In this document: positions 8,612 through 17,499 of the stretch, one piece after another
Numbering within the stretch: position 1 is the first letter of the stretch
How the letters are laid out: each line of letters opens with the position of its first letter
NCBI GenBank assembly: GCA_019115145.1
Contig: DXED01000019.1
Span: 62,001 to 126,000, forward strand
Source: Claveliimonas intestinigallinarum
GTDB taxonomy: Bacteria > Bacillota > Clostridia > Lachnospirales > Lachnospiraceae
Reading direction: 5' to 3'
DNA: 64,000 nt
The notes under the pieces: model-generated
What the model saw: the letters and a program-made list of their open reading frames with translations, nothing else
What the model was told of the DNA's origin: nothing
The model's database searches: none
Program-made: the position numbers and the translations under genes

Positions 8612-8670
8612 AAAAAGCGGGAGCCTTCCCGGTGATCTGCAAGGATCATCCAGGGAGAGCTCCCGCTTTT
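8612..8670. terminator. Bidirectional terminator between the small acidic protein and mocR
   Basis: An extended hairpin with outer arms AAAAAGCGGGAGC and GCTCCCGCTTTT and an inner GGTGATC/GATCATC pairing. A and T runs flank both sides, so it can stop transcription from the converging genes. Confidence 0.8.
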
Positions 8671-8703
8671 ATGTTTCATTTTCGGTTCGCGCTTCCCTTC
8701 TGT

Positions 8704-10113
8704 TCACACGTCCCGCTTCCATATCCCGCAGAGAATGTCGCAGGCCTCCTTGATCCTCTCCTCAGGCATGTTGGCATAGCCCAGAAGGATGACCGCCTCT
8801 CTGCCCGGCTCGCCCACGATGTAGTCTGACATGCCGTACACCCGGATCCCCCGGGCTGCTGCCTTCTCTATCAGCTCTCTCTCCGTCCTGCCGTCGTCAA
8901 AGTGAAGGAGAAGGTGTACTCCCGCGTTCTCCCCGGATATCCGGCATGTGTCCGCCAGGGGCTTCAGTCCCGCTATGAGCTGGTCGTGCCTGCCCCTGTA
9001 CAGGGATCGTGTCTTGTTGAGATGGCGCTCATAGTACCCCTCCTCCAGGAAGCGGCACATGATGAGCTGATCCACCTTGGACACAGTGGAATTGATAAAC
9101 CCCAGCTTTCTTTCGTACTCCACGCACAGGGCTTCCGGGAGCACCATGTAGCTGAGACGGATGGCAGGGGCAATGGACTTGGAAAAGGTACCCAGGTATA
9201 TGACCTTCCCCCTGGCGTCATAGCCCTGGAGCGCCGGAATCGGCTTCCCCTTGTAGCGGAATTCACTGTCATAGTCGTCCTCCACAATATACCTGCCTCT
9301 TTTCGCCTCCGCCCAGGCCAGCAGCTCCATCCGCCGGCGGATAGGCATGACGATCCCGGTGGGATACTGGTGGGAGGGCGTCACGTAGGCGATGTCCGCC
9401 CTCGACTCCTCCAGCAGCCGGGTGTCCATTCCCCGCCTGTCCATGCGGATGGGACAAACCCTGTAGGACTGGCTCCGGAAGAGCCGGTAGGCCTGCATGT
9501 AGGTAGGGTTCTCCACGGCGATGACATGGTCTCTCCCAAGCAGGGAGCAAAGGAGCATGAGGAGGTAGTCGCTCCCGGCCCCCACGACCACCTGCCGGGG
9601 TGAGCAGTTCACTCCCCTGGCCTGGTAGAGATAGCTGCAGATCGCTCTGCGGAACTCGTACTCCCCCTGTGGCTCACCCAGCCGGAAGAGCTCTGTCCTG
9701 TCATCCAGCAGCACCTCCCTGGACAGCTTCCGCCAGATGTTGTAGGGAAAGCTGTTCAGATCCACCCCGTTGGGCGTAAAGTCAAAGCGGTATCTGAAAG
9801 ACGGCTTCTTTTCCTCCCGCTTTTTTTCATCCCTGGCCGGGGCCGGCTCCAGATGCCACAGCTCCTCCACCTCTGCCACGAAGTATCCCCTGTATGGGAC
9901 AGCCTCGATGTAGCCCTCTGAAAGAAGCTGCTCGTAGGCCATCTCCACTGTGCTCCTGCTGACCTCCAGGTGGCTGCACAGAGCCCGGGTGGAGGGCAGC
10001 TTCTCCCCACAGGAAATCCTGCCTGTCCTTATATTTTCTTTTATATACCTGTAAATCTGCTCGTACAGCGGCGTGCCGCTGTGAGGCGCAAGATGGATCG
10101 TCAGCTCGTTCAT
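8704..10113 (-). CDS. MocR/PdxR-type regulator (GntR helix-turn-helix fused to aminotransferase domain)
   Basis: A 469-residue fusion: residues 10-80 are a GntR winged helix (LPSTRALCSHLEVSRSTVEMAY), and residues about 115-465 an aminotransferase class I fold that binds pyridoxal phosphate. The PLP lysine is in LGTFSKSIAP (about residue 310), with VEDDYDSEF before it. MocR proteins use the bound PLP or amino acid to control vitamin B6, GABA or taurine genes. No pdxS/pdxT or gab gene is nearby; it follows glnS by only 7 bases, so it is probably read through from there. The target is unknown. Confidence 0.92.
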   Translation of the reverse strand: MNELTIHLAPHSGTPLYEQIYRYIKENIRTGRISCGEKLPSTRALCSHLEVSRSTVEMAYEQLLSEGYIEAVPYRGYFVAEVEELWHLEPAPARDEKKREEKKPSFRYRFDFTPNGVDLNSFPYNIWRKLSREVLLDDRTELFRLGEPQGEYEFRRAICSYLYQARGVNCSPRQVVVGAGSDYLLMLLCSLLGRDHVIAVENPTYMQAYRLFRSQSYRVCPIRMDRRGMDTRLLEESRADIAYVTPSHQYPTGIVMPIRRRMELLAWAEAKRGRYIVEDDYDSEFRYKGKPIPALQGYDARGKVIYLGTFSKSIAPAIRLSYMVLPEALCVEYERKLGFINSTVSKVDQLIMCRFLEEGYYERHLNKTRSLYRGRHDQLIAGLKPLADTCRISGENAGVHLLLHFDDGRTERELIEKAAARGIRVYGMSDYIVGEPGREAVILLGYANMPEERIKEACDILCGIWKRDV

Positions 10114-10120
10114 GGCACGG

Positions 10121-11788
10121 CTATTTAGGCAGCTTAAAGGAGCTCTTCAGGGACACGATCCTGTTGAACACGAGGGCATCCGGCCTTGAGTCCCTGGCAT
10201 CAATACAGAAATAGCCGTTTCTGACGAACTGGAAGCTGTCGTAGGCCTTTGCATCCTGGAAGCTGGGCTCCACAAAGCAGTTCTTCCGGATCTCCAGAGA
10301 GTTGGGGTTCAGGTTCAAAGAGCCGTCCTCCTTATTGTACACACCCTTCTCCTCATCGATCAGGTTCTCGTAGAGACGGATCTCTGCCTTCTGGGCGCAG
10401 GAGACCGGAACCCAGTGAATGGTTCCCTTGACTTTCCTTCCTGTAAAGCCGGAGCCCGCCTTTGTCTCCGGGTCGTAGGTGGCATGTACCACGGTCACAT
10501 TGCCCTCCTCGTCGGTCTCGTAGCCCACGCACTTCACAAAGTAGGCGTGCATCAGGCGCACCTCATTCCCCGGGAAGAGGCGGAAATATTTCTTCGGAGG
10601 CTCGATCATGAAATCATCCCGCTCAATGTACAGCTCTCTCTCAAAGGGAAGCTGTCTCATTCCCAGCTCCTCGTTCTCCAGGTTGTTAGCCACATCCAGG
10701 TATTCCTTCTCTCCCTCCGGGTAGTTGTCGATCACCAGCTTGATGGGGTCCAGGACCGCCATCATGCGGGGGCGCTTCATCTTCAGGTCCTCCCGGATGC
10801 AGTACTCCAGCATGGCGTAATCCACAGAGCTCTGGCTCTTGGACACACCGCACATCTCCACGAACATCTTGATGGACTCGGGCGTAAAGCCTCTCCTTCT
10901 CAGAGCCGCGATGGACACAAGGCGGGGGTCATCCCAGCCGTCCACAATGCCCTCCTGCACCAGCTTCTTGATATAGCGCTTGCCTGTCACCACGTTGGTC
11001 AGGTACAGCTTGGCGAACTCGATCTGGCGGGGAGCCGGATCGAATTCACATTCCCTCACCACCCAGTCGTAGAGAGGCCTGTGATCCTCAAACTCCAGTG
11101 TGCAGATAGAGTGGGTAATCTTCTCCACCGCGTCCTCGATGGGGTGGGCAAAATCATACATGGGGTAAATACACCATTTATCTCCCGTGTTATGGTGAGT
11201 CATATGGGCCACCCGGTAGATGATGGGATCCCGCATGTTGATGTTGGGGGAGGCCATGTCGATCTTGGCCCGCAGTACCTTCTCCCCGTCCTTGTACTCC
11301 CCGTTTTTCATAGCCTCGAAGAGGGCCAGGTTCTCCTCAACGGAGCGATCCCTGTAGGGACTGTTCTTGCCGGGCTCTGTGAGAGTTCCTCTGTATTCCC
11401 GTATCTCCTCCGGGCTCAGGTCGCAGACGTAGGCCTTTCCCTTCTTGATCAGCTTCACCGCGCACTCGTACATGATATCAAAATAGTCGGAGGCAAAATA
11501 CAGATGCTCTCCGTAGTCAGCGCCCAGCCACTGCACATCCTCCTTGATGGACTCCACGAACTCCATATCCTCCTTGGTGGGGTTGGTATCGTCAAACCGC
11601 AGGTGGAAGGTACCGCCGTACTTCTGCGCCAGCCCGTAGTTTAAAAGGATGGACTTGGCATGTCCGATGTGGAGGTACCCGTTCGGCTCCGGCGGAAACC
11701 TGGTACACACATTGTCGTACACTCCCTCTCTGAGATCTTTATCTATCTCCTGCTCAATAAAATTTTTGGAAACCACTTCTTCTCCCAT
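10121..11788 (-). CDS. glnS: Glutaminyl-tRNA synthetase
   Basis: A 555-residue class I synthetase that charges tRNA-Gln directly. The HIGH motif appears as PNGYLHIGHAKS near residue 40, and the second class I motif appears as MSKS-like VSKSQSS near residue 256. The N-terminal TRFPPEPNG and the C-terminal anticodon-binding beta-barrels (GTIHWVPV, HATYDPET) identify GlnRS rather than GluRS. AGGAGG lies 5 bases before the ATG. Its presence suggests tRNA-Gln can be made without the amidotransferase route. Confidence 0.96.
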   Translation of the reverse strand: MGEEVVSKNFIEQEIDKDLREGVYDNVCTRFPPEPNGYLHIGHAKSILLNYGLAQKYGGTFHLRFDDTNPTKEDMEFVESIKEDVQWLGADYGEHLYFASDYFDIMYECAVKLIKKGKAYVCDLSPEEIREYRGTLTEPGKNSPYRDRSVEENLALFEAMKNGEYKDGEKVLRAKIDMASPNINMRDPIIYRVAHMTHHNTGDKWCIYPMYDFAHPIEDAVEKITHSICTLEFEDHRPLYDWVVRECEFDPAPRQIEFAKLYLTNVVTGKRYIKKLVQEGIVDGWDDPRLVSIAALRRRGFTPESIKMFVEMCGVSKSQSSVDYAMLEYCIREDLKMKRPRMMAVLDPIKLVIDNYPEGEKEYLDVANNLENEELGMRQLPFERELYIERDDFMIEPPKKYFRLFPGNEVRLMHAYFVKCVGYETDEEGNVTVVHATYDPETKAGSGFTGRKVKGTIHWVPVSCAQKAEIRLYENLIDEEKGVYNKEDGSLNLNPNSLEIRKNCFVEPSFQDAKAYDSFQFVRNGYFCIDARDSRPDALVFNRIVSLKSSFKLPK

Positions 11789-11830
11789 GTCAACCTCCTG
11801 ATAACAATAATTGATCTGGTCATGAAGAAT

Positions 11831-11859
11831 ATCTTACCATACTTCCCGGCAATCCACAA
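11831..11859 (-). promoter_or_regulatory. Probable promoter of glnS
   Basis: TTGTGG (11854-11859), 17-base spacer, TAAGAT (11831-11836), giving a short leader of about 40 bases. Confidence 0.4.
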
Positions 11860-11891
11860 GCACAAGCCGCAAGGTCTGGCGGGAAACCAGG

Positions 11892-13385
11892 CTAAAAATC
11901 CGTGTAGCTCTTTCCGGACAGCAGAGCTGTGTTCTTTGCCGCCGCCATCTCTGACACGGTCACAAGCTGATAGCCCGCCTCCTGGAGCTTTGGTATAAGC
12001 TCCAGGGCCGCGTCCACAGACTCTGTATGTATGTCGTGCATCAGGATGATGTCGCCGTCATCCACAGAGCTCATGACCGTGTCTATCGTCTTCCTGGCGT
12101 CCCGTGTCTTCCAGTCCAGCGTGTCGATGCTCCACAGGATCATGGGCATCCCCACGTTCCCGGACACGGTGCTGTTGATGGCTCCGTAGGGAGGGCGCAT
12201 GACCGTGGCCTGGGAGCCGGCGGCCGCCTGGATGTTGTCGTTTGTTCGCCGGATCTGGGAGGACACGCCCCCTTCGTCCAGCTTAGTCAGGTCCGGGTGG
12301 TCATAGGAGTGGTTCCCCAGCTCGCAGCCTGTGTCCTTCATCTGCTTTACCAGCTCCGGGTAAGAGGAGACCTTCTCCCCCAGCATGAAGAATGTGGCGT
12401 GGGCGCCGTACTTTTTCAGCTGATCCAGTATCTCCCCTGTCCTCTTCCCGGGGCCGTCGTCAAAGGTGAGGGCCACCATAGGGCGGGACGGGTCCACCTG
12501 GCTCTCCTTCACGGAGAGAAATTTCCCGTCCCCGTCAAAGGAATAGAGGGAGAGGCCCATGTAGACGTCCCCCACAGCCATCTTCCCCTTCTGGTCAAAA
12601 TAGTACCGGCTCCCCTCTATCTCCTGCCAGCCGGTGAGGGCCCGTCCGTCCGCCCCAAGGTAATACCTGCCGTCCTCCCCGTCCTTCCACTGGCCGGCCT
12701 CCATGGCGCCGCTGTCGTCAAAGAAATACCTGCCTCCGCCGATCTCCTGCCAGCCGGTTGCCATGTCCCCGGCAGAGTTAAAATAGTAGCTCTTCTTCTG
12801 CCAGGTGACAAAGCTGTCTGTGACCCATGAGCCGTCATACCGCTGAAATTTTCCGTCCTTCCACTGACCCACAGGGTTTTTGACCGTCAAGGTGCCGTCT
12901 TTTAGCTGGATCTGCACCTTCTTTTCCCAGTCTCCTCCCAGCTTTTTCTTCAGCTTCCCGCCAAGCTCGATCCGCACGGGGTAAGTCCCCTCCATGGACA
13001 GGTCCGCGTCGCACACAAGGGAAAAACCCTCTCCTCTCTCCAGCTGGCGCATCAGCTCCTCTGCCGTCCATTTCTTCTGTTTGTCCAGTCGGATCCTCTT
13101 ATTGTACTTTTCCGTATCCGAAGTCACCTTTGCAAACAGAGGCGGCTGCTCCTCCCCCACATAGACCTCCTGGTCCGGGGCGGCGATCTGTATCCGGGCC
13201 TGCCGCCCAAAGCCGGACAGGACAAGGAGCGTTCCCGCGGCTCCGGCGCAGACAAGCAGGATGGCTGCGGCCACCAGCAGCCTGGCTGTGAGCCGTTTTC
13301 TCCTTCTTCTGCGCATCCGCTCCCCTGCCCCGGGTCTGCCATGTATCCGCCCTCTTGTCTCTCTGCTTTTCCCCTTCCTGTTCAT
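11892..13385 (-). CDS. Membrane-anchored polysaccharide deacetylase with cell-wall-binding repeats
   Basis: A 497-residue envelope protein. After a very basic N-terminus comes one membrane segment (about residues 34-58), then a region of unknown fold (about 60-170), about four to five choline-binding-type repeats of 20 residues (170-285; GW.EI.G.RYYFD pattern), and a NodB deacetylase domain (about 300-490). The NodB motifs are all visible: TFDDGP, HSYDH, RPPYG, WSIDTLDW and ILMHDIH. It likely removes acetyl groups from peptidoglycan GlcNAc or a related wall glycan outside the cell, like PgdA. It has its own promoter and follows no operon partner. Confidence 0.9.
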   Translation of the reverse strand: MNRKGKSRETRGRIHGRPGAGERMRRRRRKRLTARLLVAAAILLVCAGAAGTLLVLSGFGRQARIQIAAPDQEVYVGEEQPPLFAKVTSDTEKYNKRIRLDKQKKWTAEELMRQLERGEGFSLVCDADLSMEGTYPVRIELGGKLKKKLGGDWEKKVQIQLKDGTLTVKNPVGQWKDGKFQRYDGSWVTDSFVTWQKKSYYFNSAGDMATGWQEIGGGRYFFDDSGAMEAGQWKDGEDGRYYLGADGRALTGWQEIEGSRYYFDQKGKMAVGDVYMGLSLYSFDGDGKFLSVKESQVDPSRPMVALTFDDGPGKRTGEILDQLKKYGAHATFFMLGEKVSSYPELVKQMKDTGCELGNHSYDHPDLTKLDEGGVSSQIRRTNDNIQAAAGSQATVMRPPYGAINSTVSGNVGMPMILWSIDTLDWKTRDARKTIDTVMSSVDDGDIILMHDIHTESVDAALELIPKLQEAGYQLVTVSEMAAAKNTALLSGKSYTDF

Positions 13386-13425
13386 TGTCCCTCTTCATCC
13401 TCCCCAGACATACTCTTTTCGACAG

Positions 13426-13454
13426 AGTATAACCTAATCCGACAGGATCCACAA
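13426..13454 (-). promoter_or_regulatory. Promoter of the polysaccharide deacetylase gene
   Basis: TTGTGG (13449-13454), 17-base spacer, TATACT (13426-13431), 40 bases before the start codon. Confidence 0.6.
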
Positions 13455-13513
13455 GAAGGGCAATGAATACTTAAGAAATGTAAAGAAATTCTTAAATTTT
13501 CGCACAAAAAAAA

Positions 13514-13586
13514 TGGAGCATACGGGACTTGAACCCGTGACCTCCACACTGCCAGTGTGGCGCGCTCCCAACTGCGCTAATGCCCC
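13514..13586 (-). tRNA. tRNA-Ala (anticodon GGC)
   Basis: A 73-nt cloverleaf: acceptor GGGGCAT paired with ATGCTCC, D arm TAGCGCAGTTGGGAGCGC, anticodon arm CCACA-CTGGCAG-TGTGG, T arm with GGTTCAAGT. The acceptor holds a G3:U70 pair, the identity mark of tRNA-Ala. Discriminator A; the CCA end is not encoded. Confidence 0.95.
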
Positions 13587-13619
13587 ATTCAACAATATGA
13601 GTTCCATTATAAATGGAAA

Positions 13620-13692
13620 AGCTGCCTAGCGGACTTGAACCGCCGACCTCCGCCTTACCAAGGCGACGCTCTACCTACTGAGCCAAGGCAGC
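13620..13692 (-). tRNA. tRNA-Thr (anticodon GGT)
   Basis: A 73-nt cloverleaf: acceptor GCTGCCT paired with AGGCAGC, D arm GGCTCAGTAGGTAGAGC, anticodon loop TTGGTAA, T arm GGTTCAAGT, discriminator U. No encoded CCA. It lies 33 bases upstream of the tRNA-Ala gene on the same strand, so the two are probably cotranscribed. Confidence 0.95.
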
Positions 13693-13784
13693 ATATATTT
13701 CGTAAGCAACATGAACAATATACAATATAAAGCCGGACTTGTCAATGACTTTTTTGAAAATCTCTTTTTCTGTTTTCAGGCCCA

Positions 13785-13816
13785 CGGGAGCATCTGCGGC
13801 TTTGCAGACGCTCCCG
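13785..13816. repeat. Strong 13-bp hairpin downstream of the CorC gene
   Basis: CGGGAGCATCTGC (13785-13797) pairs with GCAGACGCTCCCG (13804-13816) apart from one G-T/A-C position. It has no T run on the outgoing minus side, so it is not a standard terminator; it may protect a 3' end or separate the CorC message from the downstream tRNA pair. Confidence 0.5.
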
Positions 13817-13861
13817 CGCTCCTGTCCCGTCTTCTCACCGGTCCTCTTTTCAGGCATCAGG

Positions 13862-15187
13862 CTATTTTCTCTCCTGCGTCTCCTCCTCCGGCTTTTCCTT
13901 TTTCCACACAATGGCTTCCTTGATGCGGTGGTTTTCCACGGCCAGAACCCGGATCTCCAGGTCGTCAGTGCCGCAGACAAAGGTCTCCCCGTTCTCCGGG
14001 ATGCGGTCTATGACGCCGCAGACGTAGCCGCCAAAGGTGTCATAGTCCTGGGCGGGGAGTTCTACCTTCAGCTCCTCAGCCACATCCTCCACGTCCGCGC
14101 CTCCCTGGATGCGCCACTGGCCGTCGGCGATCTTCACGATGTCCTCCGGCTCCTCCTCGTCGTCCGGGTCATAGAGATCCCCCACCAGGGACTCCATCAG
14201 GTCGTGGAGGGTGATGATGCCGCTGACACCGCCGTACTCATCCACAAGCACAGCAAAATAGATGCGCTTCTTCTTCATGTTCTGGAACAGGGTGTTGGCC
14301 TTCATGGTCTCCGGCACAAAGTAGGCCTTCTCCACCGCATTTGCCATGACATTGTCCCTGCTCTTGTCCTCCAGGCGGAAATAGTCCTTCGTGTCCAGCA
14401 CGCCCACTATGTCCTCCTGGTTCTCGTTGCAGACCGGATAGTGGGTGTGTCTGGTAGAGTGGATGAGGGTCTCCCACTCCTTCATGTCCTCGTCCAGGTA
14501 CAGGCAGTCCATGTCCACCCTGTGGGTACAGATCTGCTCCACGGAGATGTCGTCAAACTCAAACACGTTGCGGATCATCTCGCTCTCCTCGCTGTCAATA
14601 TTTCCCTGGGCATTTCCCTCCATGAGGAGCATCCGGATCTCCTCCTCCGTCACCTGCTCCTCCTCTTCCTCCGGGTTGATGTGCAGAAGCCGCAGCATGC
14701 CGTTGGTGGATTTGGTCAGCAGGAACACGATGGGCGCAAATACCTTGGACACCCCGTACAGAAGGCCGGACAGCAGAAGGGAGAGCTGCTCCGACTTCTT
14801 CATGGCAATCCGCTTGGGCACCAGCTCGCCGAACACGAGGCTGAAGTAGGCCAGTATGACTGTAATGACCACAAGGGCCACCGTTCTCACCACCCGCTCC
14901 GGCACAGCCACTCCCATGCTGATGATCCAGTCCGAGAGAGGGCCGGAAAAGCTGTCCGCCGCGAAGGCACTTCCCAGCTGTCCTGCCAGGGTGATGGCCA
15001 CCTGGATGGTGGACAGGAACTTGGCGGGCTGCTCTGTCAGCGTGTACAGATGGCGTGCCCGGCGGTCTCCGTCCTCCGCCATTTTTTTCAGTTTCGTCTC
15101 GTTCATGGAGATCACGGCGATCTCCGCGCTTGCAAAGATCGCGTTCAGCGCGATCAGTACAACCTGTAAAATTAATGGTCCAACCAT
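13862..15187 (-). CDS. CorC/HlyC-family transporter-associated protein (CNNM-CBS-CorC)
   Basis: A 441-residue membrane protein: a CNNM/DUF21 domain with about four membrane segments (residues 1-190), two CBS domains (about 205-330), and a C-terminal CorC_HlyC domain (about 345-425) with DYDTFGGYVCGVIDRIPENG. The FASAEIAVISMNETKL and FGELVPKRIA segments are family marks. Such proteins are linked to magnesium or cobalt efflux; the old name hemolysin is misleading. GGGAGG lies about 11 bases before the ATG, a rather long spacing. It is downstream of sigH but separated by a hairpin. Confidence 0.9.
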   Translation of the reverse strand: MVGPLILQVVLIALNAIFASAEIAVISMNETKLKKMAEDGDRRARHLYTLTEQPAKFLSTIQVAITLAGQLGSAFAADSFSGPLSDWIISMGVAVPERVVRTVALVVITVILAYFSLVFGELVPKRIAMKKSEQLSLLLSGLLYGVSKVFAPIVFLLTKSTNGMLRLLHINPEEEEEQVTEEEIRMLLMEGNAQGNIDSEESEMIRNVFEFDDISVEQICTHRVDMDCLYLDEDMKEWETLIHSTRHTHYPVCNENQEDIVGVLDTKDYFRLEDKSRDNVMANAVEKAYFVPETMKANTLFQNMKKKRIYFAVLVDEYGGVSGIITLHDLMESLVGDLYDPDDEEEPEDIVKIADGQWRIQGGADVEDVAEELKVELPAQDYDTFGGYVCGVIDRIPENGETFVCGTDDLEIRVLAVENHRIKEAIVWKKEKPEEETQERK

Positions 15188-15512
15188 TTCTTTCTTAATC
15201 CTCCCGATCGATCATTAATGTAATGAATGTAATGTCATAAGTAATATCGCAAAAGGGTATAACCCACAGGCCCCGCGTCGTACCGGCGCGCGCCTGCAGG
15301 CTATACCCTTATCTATTCATGATATCACATGGATCATTCTCTTCCTGTGCCCACAAATCTGCCGCACACACTGTCATCTGAAAGCATGCACAGCTCTCAG
15401 TGTCACTGTCATCGTCCATGTATGTAATCACACCTTTCTTTTCTGCTTGTTCCCGGCATTTGTCAGATTTATACCGGATTGATAAATAAAATATCACACT
15501 TCCGGCTGTCTG
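15188..15512. other. 325-base gene-poor gap between the CorC gene and sigH
   Basis: Contents: a tandem AATGTAATG pair near 15216-15238, the large hairpin at 15253-15310, and a weak minus-strand reading frame ending at 15309. No RNA family is recognised. Confidence 0.6.
15253..15310 (-). terminator. Long hairpin, probable terminator of the cysE-sigH operon
   Basis: AAGGGTATA (15253-15261) pairs perfectly with TATACCCTT (15302-15310), and the pairing continues inward with CACAGGC/GCCTGCAGG-like arms and a GC-rich tip. On the minus strand a TTTT run follows. It lies about 200 bases past the sigH stop. Confidence 0.55.
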
Positions 15513-16139
15513 TCAATCTTTCCCGTCCTCACTGCGCAGGATCTTCTGAGTTTTGGCCTTGATTCTCTGGAGGGCATTGTCCACAGTCTTGGGACTTTTG
15601 TCCAGCAGCCCCGCTATGGTCCGGTAGTCTGTCCCCAGAAGATGGAGGTAGAGCACCCTCCTCTCCAGGTCACTTAAAGCTCCCTCCAGCTCCTCCTCGA
15701 TCCTCCTGGCATTGTCCTTGCTGAGGAAGGCCTGCTCCGGGTCGCTCTCCGTGCCGGCCTGGATGGTGTCCATCAGCTTGGCTCCCTCCCCCTCCTCCGG
15801 GTTCTCCCTCTCGTAGAGGGAGATGTAGGAATTTAAGGGGGTGTGCTTCTTCCTCCTGGACGCCTCTATGGCACTGTAGAGCTGCCTTCTGACACAGAGC
15901 CTGGCAAAGCTGTAAAAGGATGCCTCCTGGGTCGTGTCGTAGTCCTGGACGGCCTTGAAAAGGCCAATCATCCCCTCCTGGATGAGGTCATCGTTCTCTC
16001 CTCCCAGAAGGTACATGGCCTTGGCCTCCTTTTTGACCAGTCCCTTATATTTTTCCATCAGATAGTCCGTGATCGCCCGGTCCCCCTCCCGGAGCCTGCG
16101 TATCAGCTGCTCATCTGTCATCTGTTCATACTGAGGCAT
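15513..16139 (-). CDS. sigH: RNA polymerase sigma-H factor (Spo0H type)
   Basis: A 208-residue sigma-70 family factor with region 2 (about residues 20-100: LIQEGMIGLFKAVQDYD, FYSFARLCVRRQLYSAIEAS) and region 4 (about 140-200: LSDLERRVLYLHLLGTDYRTIAGLL). Size and the C-terminal KTVDNALQRIKAK match the Spo0H/SigH group, which drives transition-state and early sporulation genes. Its place at the end of a cysE-cysS-mrnC-rlmB operon is the conserved position of sigH in Firmicutes, although the yacP gene found between rlmB and sigH in Bacillus is absent here. Confidence 0.93.
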   Translation of the reverse strand: MPQYEQMTDEQLIRRLREGDRAITDYLMEKYKGLVKKEAKAMYLLGGENDDLIQEGMIGLFKAVQDYDTTQEASFYSFARLCVRRQLYSAIEASRRKKHTPLNSYISLYERENPEEGEGAKLMDTIQAGTESDPEQAFLSKDNARRIEEELEGALSDLERRVLYLHLLGTDYRTIAGLLDKSPKTVDNALQRIKAKTQKILRSEDGKD

Positions 16140-16186
16140 ACTACCTTCCTTTCCGTCCCGCCAAAGCCTCCGGCCCTCTTCGCGCT

Positions 16187-16942
16187 CTAGCTCATCCTCT
16201 GGCGGACGATCTCGTAGGCCAAAACTCCCGCCGCCACCGACGCGTTCAGGGAGTCAATGTCCCCCTTCATGGGGATGGCTGCCGTAAAGTCACAGCTTTC
16301 CTTCACAAGGCGTCCCACGCCCTCCCCCTCGTTTCCGATGACAAGGCCGATGGGCCCCTTCAGATCCAGGTCATACATGAGCTCCCCGCCCATGTCGGCG
16401 CACACAAACCAGAGGCCTTCCTTCTTCAGCTCCTCCATGGTGCGGACCAGGTTGGTGACCTTGGCCACCGGCGTGTAGTTAATGGCTCCGGCGGAGGTGC
16501 GGGCCACTGTGGCCGTCAGCCCCACTGCCCGGCGCTTCGGGATAATGACCCCGTGGGCCCCGGCCAGGTTGGCTGTCCGGATGATGGCCCCCAGATTGTG
16601 GGGATCCTCCACATTGTCCAGGAGGATGAGGAAGGGGGCTTCCCCCCTGCTCCTTGCCAGCTTCAGCATATCCTCCACGCTGGCGTACTCCCATGCCGCG
16701 GCCTGGGCGATCACGCCCTGGTGATGTCCTGTCCCGGAGAGCTGGCCCAGTCTCTCCTTTGACACAAACTGGACGATAGTGTCGTGCTTTCTCGCCTCCC
16801 GCAGAATGGTCTGCACAGGGCCGTCCTTGCAGCCGTCCTGGACAAACAGCTTGTCAATGGTCTTCCCGGAGCGGAAGGCCTCAAGGACAGCGTTCCGCCC
16901 TTCGATCACAGTACTGTTTTTTTCTATCTCTCTGTCACTCAT
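16187..16942 (-). CDS. rlmB: 23S rRNA (guanosine-2'-O-)-methyltransferase RlmB
   Basis: A 251-residue SPOUT methyltransferase that methylates G2251 of 23S rRNA or a close equivalent. An N-terminal substrate-binding domain (VIEGRNAVLEAFRSG) leads into the knotted domain with NVEDPHNLGAIIRTA, LVIGNEGEGV and SLNASVAAGVLAYEI, the three SpoU motifs. Its start overlaps the mrnC stop by 4 bases (ATGA). B. subtilis YacO is the syntenic equivalent. Confidence 0.95.
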   Translation of the reverse strand: MSDREIEKNSTVIEGRNAVLEAFRSGKTIDKLFVQDGCKDGPVQTILREARKHDTIVQFVSKERLGQLSGTGHHQGVIAQAAAWEYASVEDMLKLARSRGEAPFLILLDNVEDPHNLGAIIRTANLAGAHGVIIPKRRAVGLTATVARTSAGAINYTPVAKVTNLVRTMEELKKEGLWFVCADMGGELMYDLDLKGPIGLVIGNEGEGVGRLVKESCDFTAAIPMKGDIDSLNASVAAGVLAYEIVRQRMS

Positions 16943-17499
16943 AGTTCATCCTCTTTATGGTTTTCGCGGACTTTGTCTTTACCGGGTACATCTTTACCGG
17001 GCACCTCTGCGCTTGGCACGTCTCCGCCGGCTTCGCCTGCCTCTTCCCCGGCCTCCAGGCTGTCAAGCCCGGCGCGGATCAGGGTGAGCATCCTCGCCCA
17101 GTCCCTTTTCAGGTAGAGATACCCCATAAGGGCCTCAAAGCCGGTGGCCCGCCTGTAATCTGTCACAGACTGGTTCTTGGCGGGGGACACGCTCTTGGCG
17201 TTCCTCCCCCTCTTGTAGACCCCGTGCTCCTCCTCTGTCAGGATCCCCTGCAGGGTGCGCATCATCCGGGACTGTGCGGACGCCTGCACAAGGGAGCTGG
17301 TCATCCTGTGGAGCTGGTTCACAGGGCGGTTCCCTTTGCTGACCACCAGCGTCTTGATGACCAGGTCATAGATGCTGTCGCCGATGTAGGCCAGGGTGAG
17401 AGGCGAATACTCCCGGATATCCGCCTCCTCCATCTGGAAGATCTCCCGCATATAGTCCTCAAACTTCCACTGTATCTTCTGTTCTACGCTCTTTTCCAT
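16939..17499 (-). CDS. mrnC: Mini-ribonuclease III with an extended C-terminal tail
   Basis: A 186-residue protein whose first 145 residues are an RNase III catalytic domain without a dsRNA-binding domain; it matures 23S rRNA ends. The catalytic acidic cluster is in YIGDSIYDL, and RGRNAKSVSPAKNQ plus YRRATGFEALMGYLYL are family blocks. Residues about 150-186 form a Gly/Glu-rich tail with a repeated VPGKD unit, longer than the usual 130-145-residue protein. It overlaps cysS by 16 bases and rlmB by 4, so translation is coupled. Confidence 0.92.
   Translation of the reverse strand: MEKSVEQKIQWKFEDYMREIFQMEEADIREYSPLTLAYIGDSIYDLVIKTLVVSKGNRPVNQLHRMTSSLVQASAQSRMMRTLQGILTEEEHGVYKRGRNAKSVSPAKNQSVTDYRRATGFEALMGYLYLKRDWARMLTLIRAGLDSLEAGEEAGEAGGDVPSAEVPGKDVPGKDKVRENHKEDEL

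Noticed and set aside
13785..13816. Terminator for the CorC gene
   Set aside because: The hairpin is strong but no T run follows on the minus strand, so it is listed only as a hairpin.
13739..15169. 476-residue plus-strand frame
   Set aside because: Antisense of the CorC-type gene, with His/Leu/Val-rich shadow composition and no start signal.
15309..15419. 36-residue minus-strand frame after sigH (starts MDDDSDTESCAC)
   Set aside because: Only a weak AAGG-type site 12 bases away and no known family, though it ends exactly at the hairpin. A longer version to 15497 starts with GTG and has no site.
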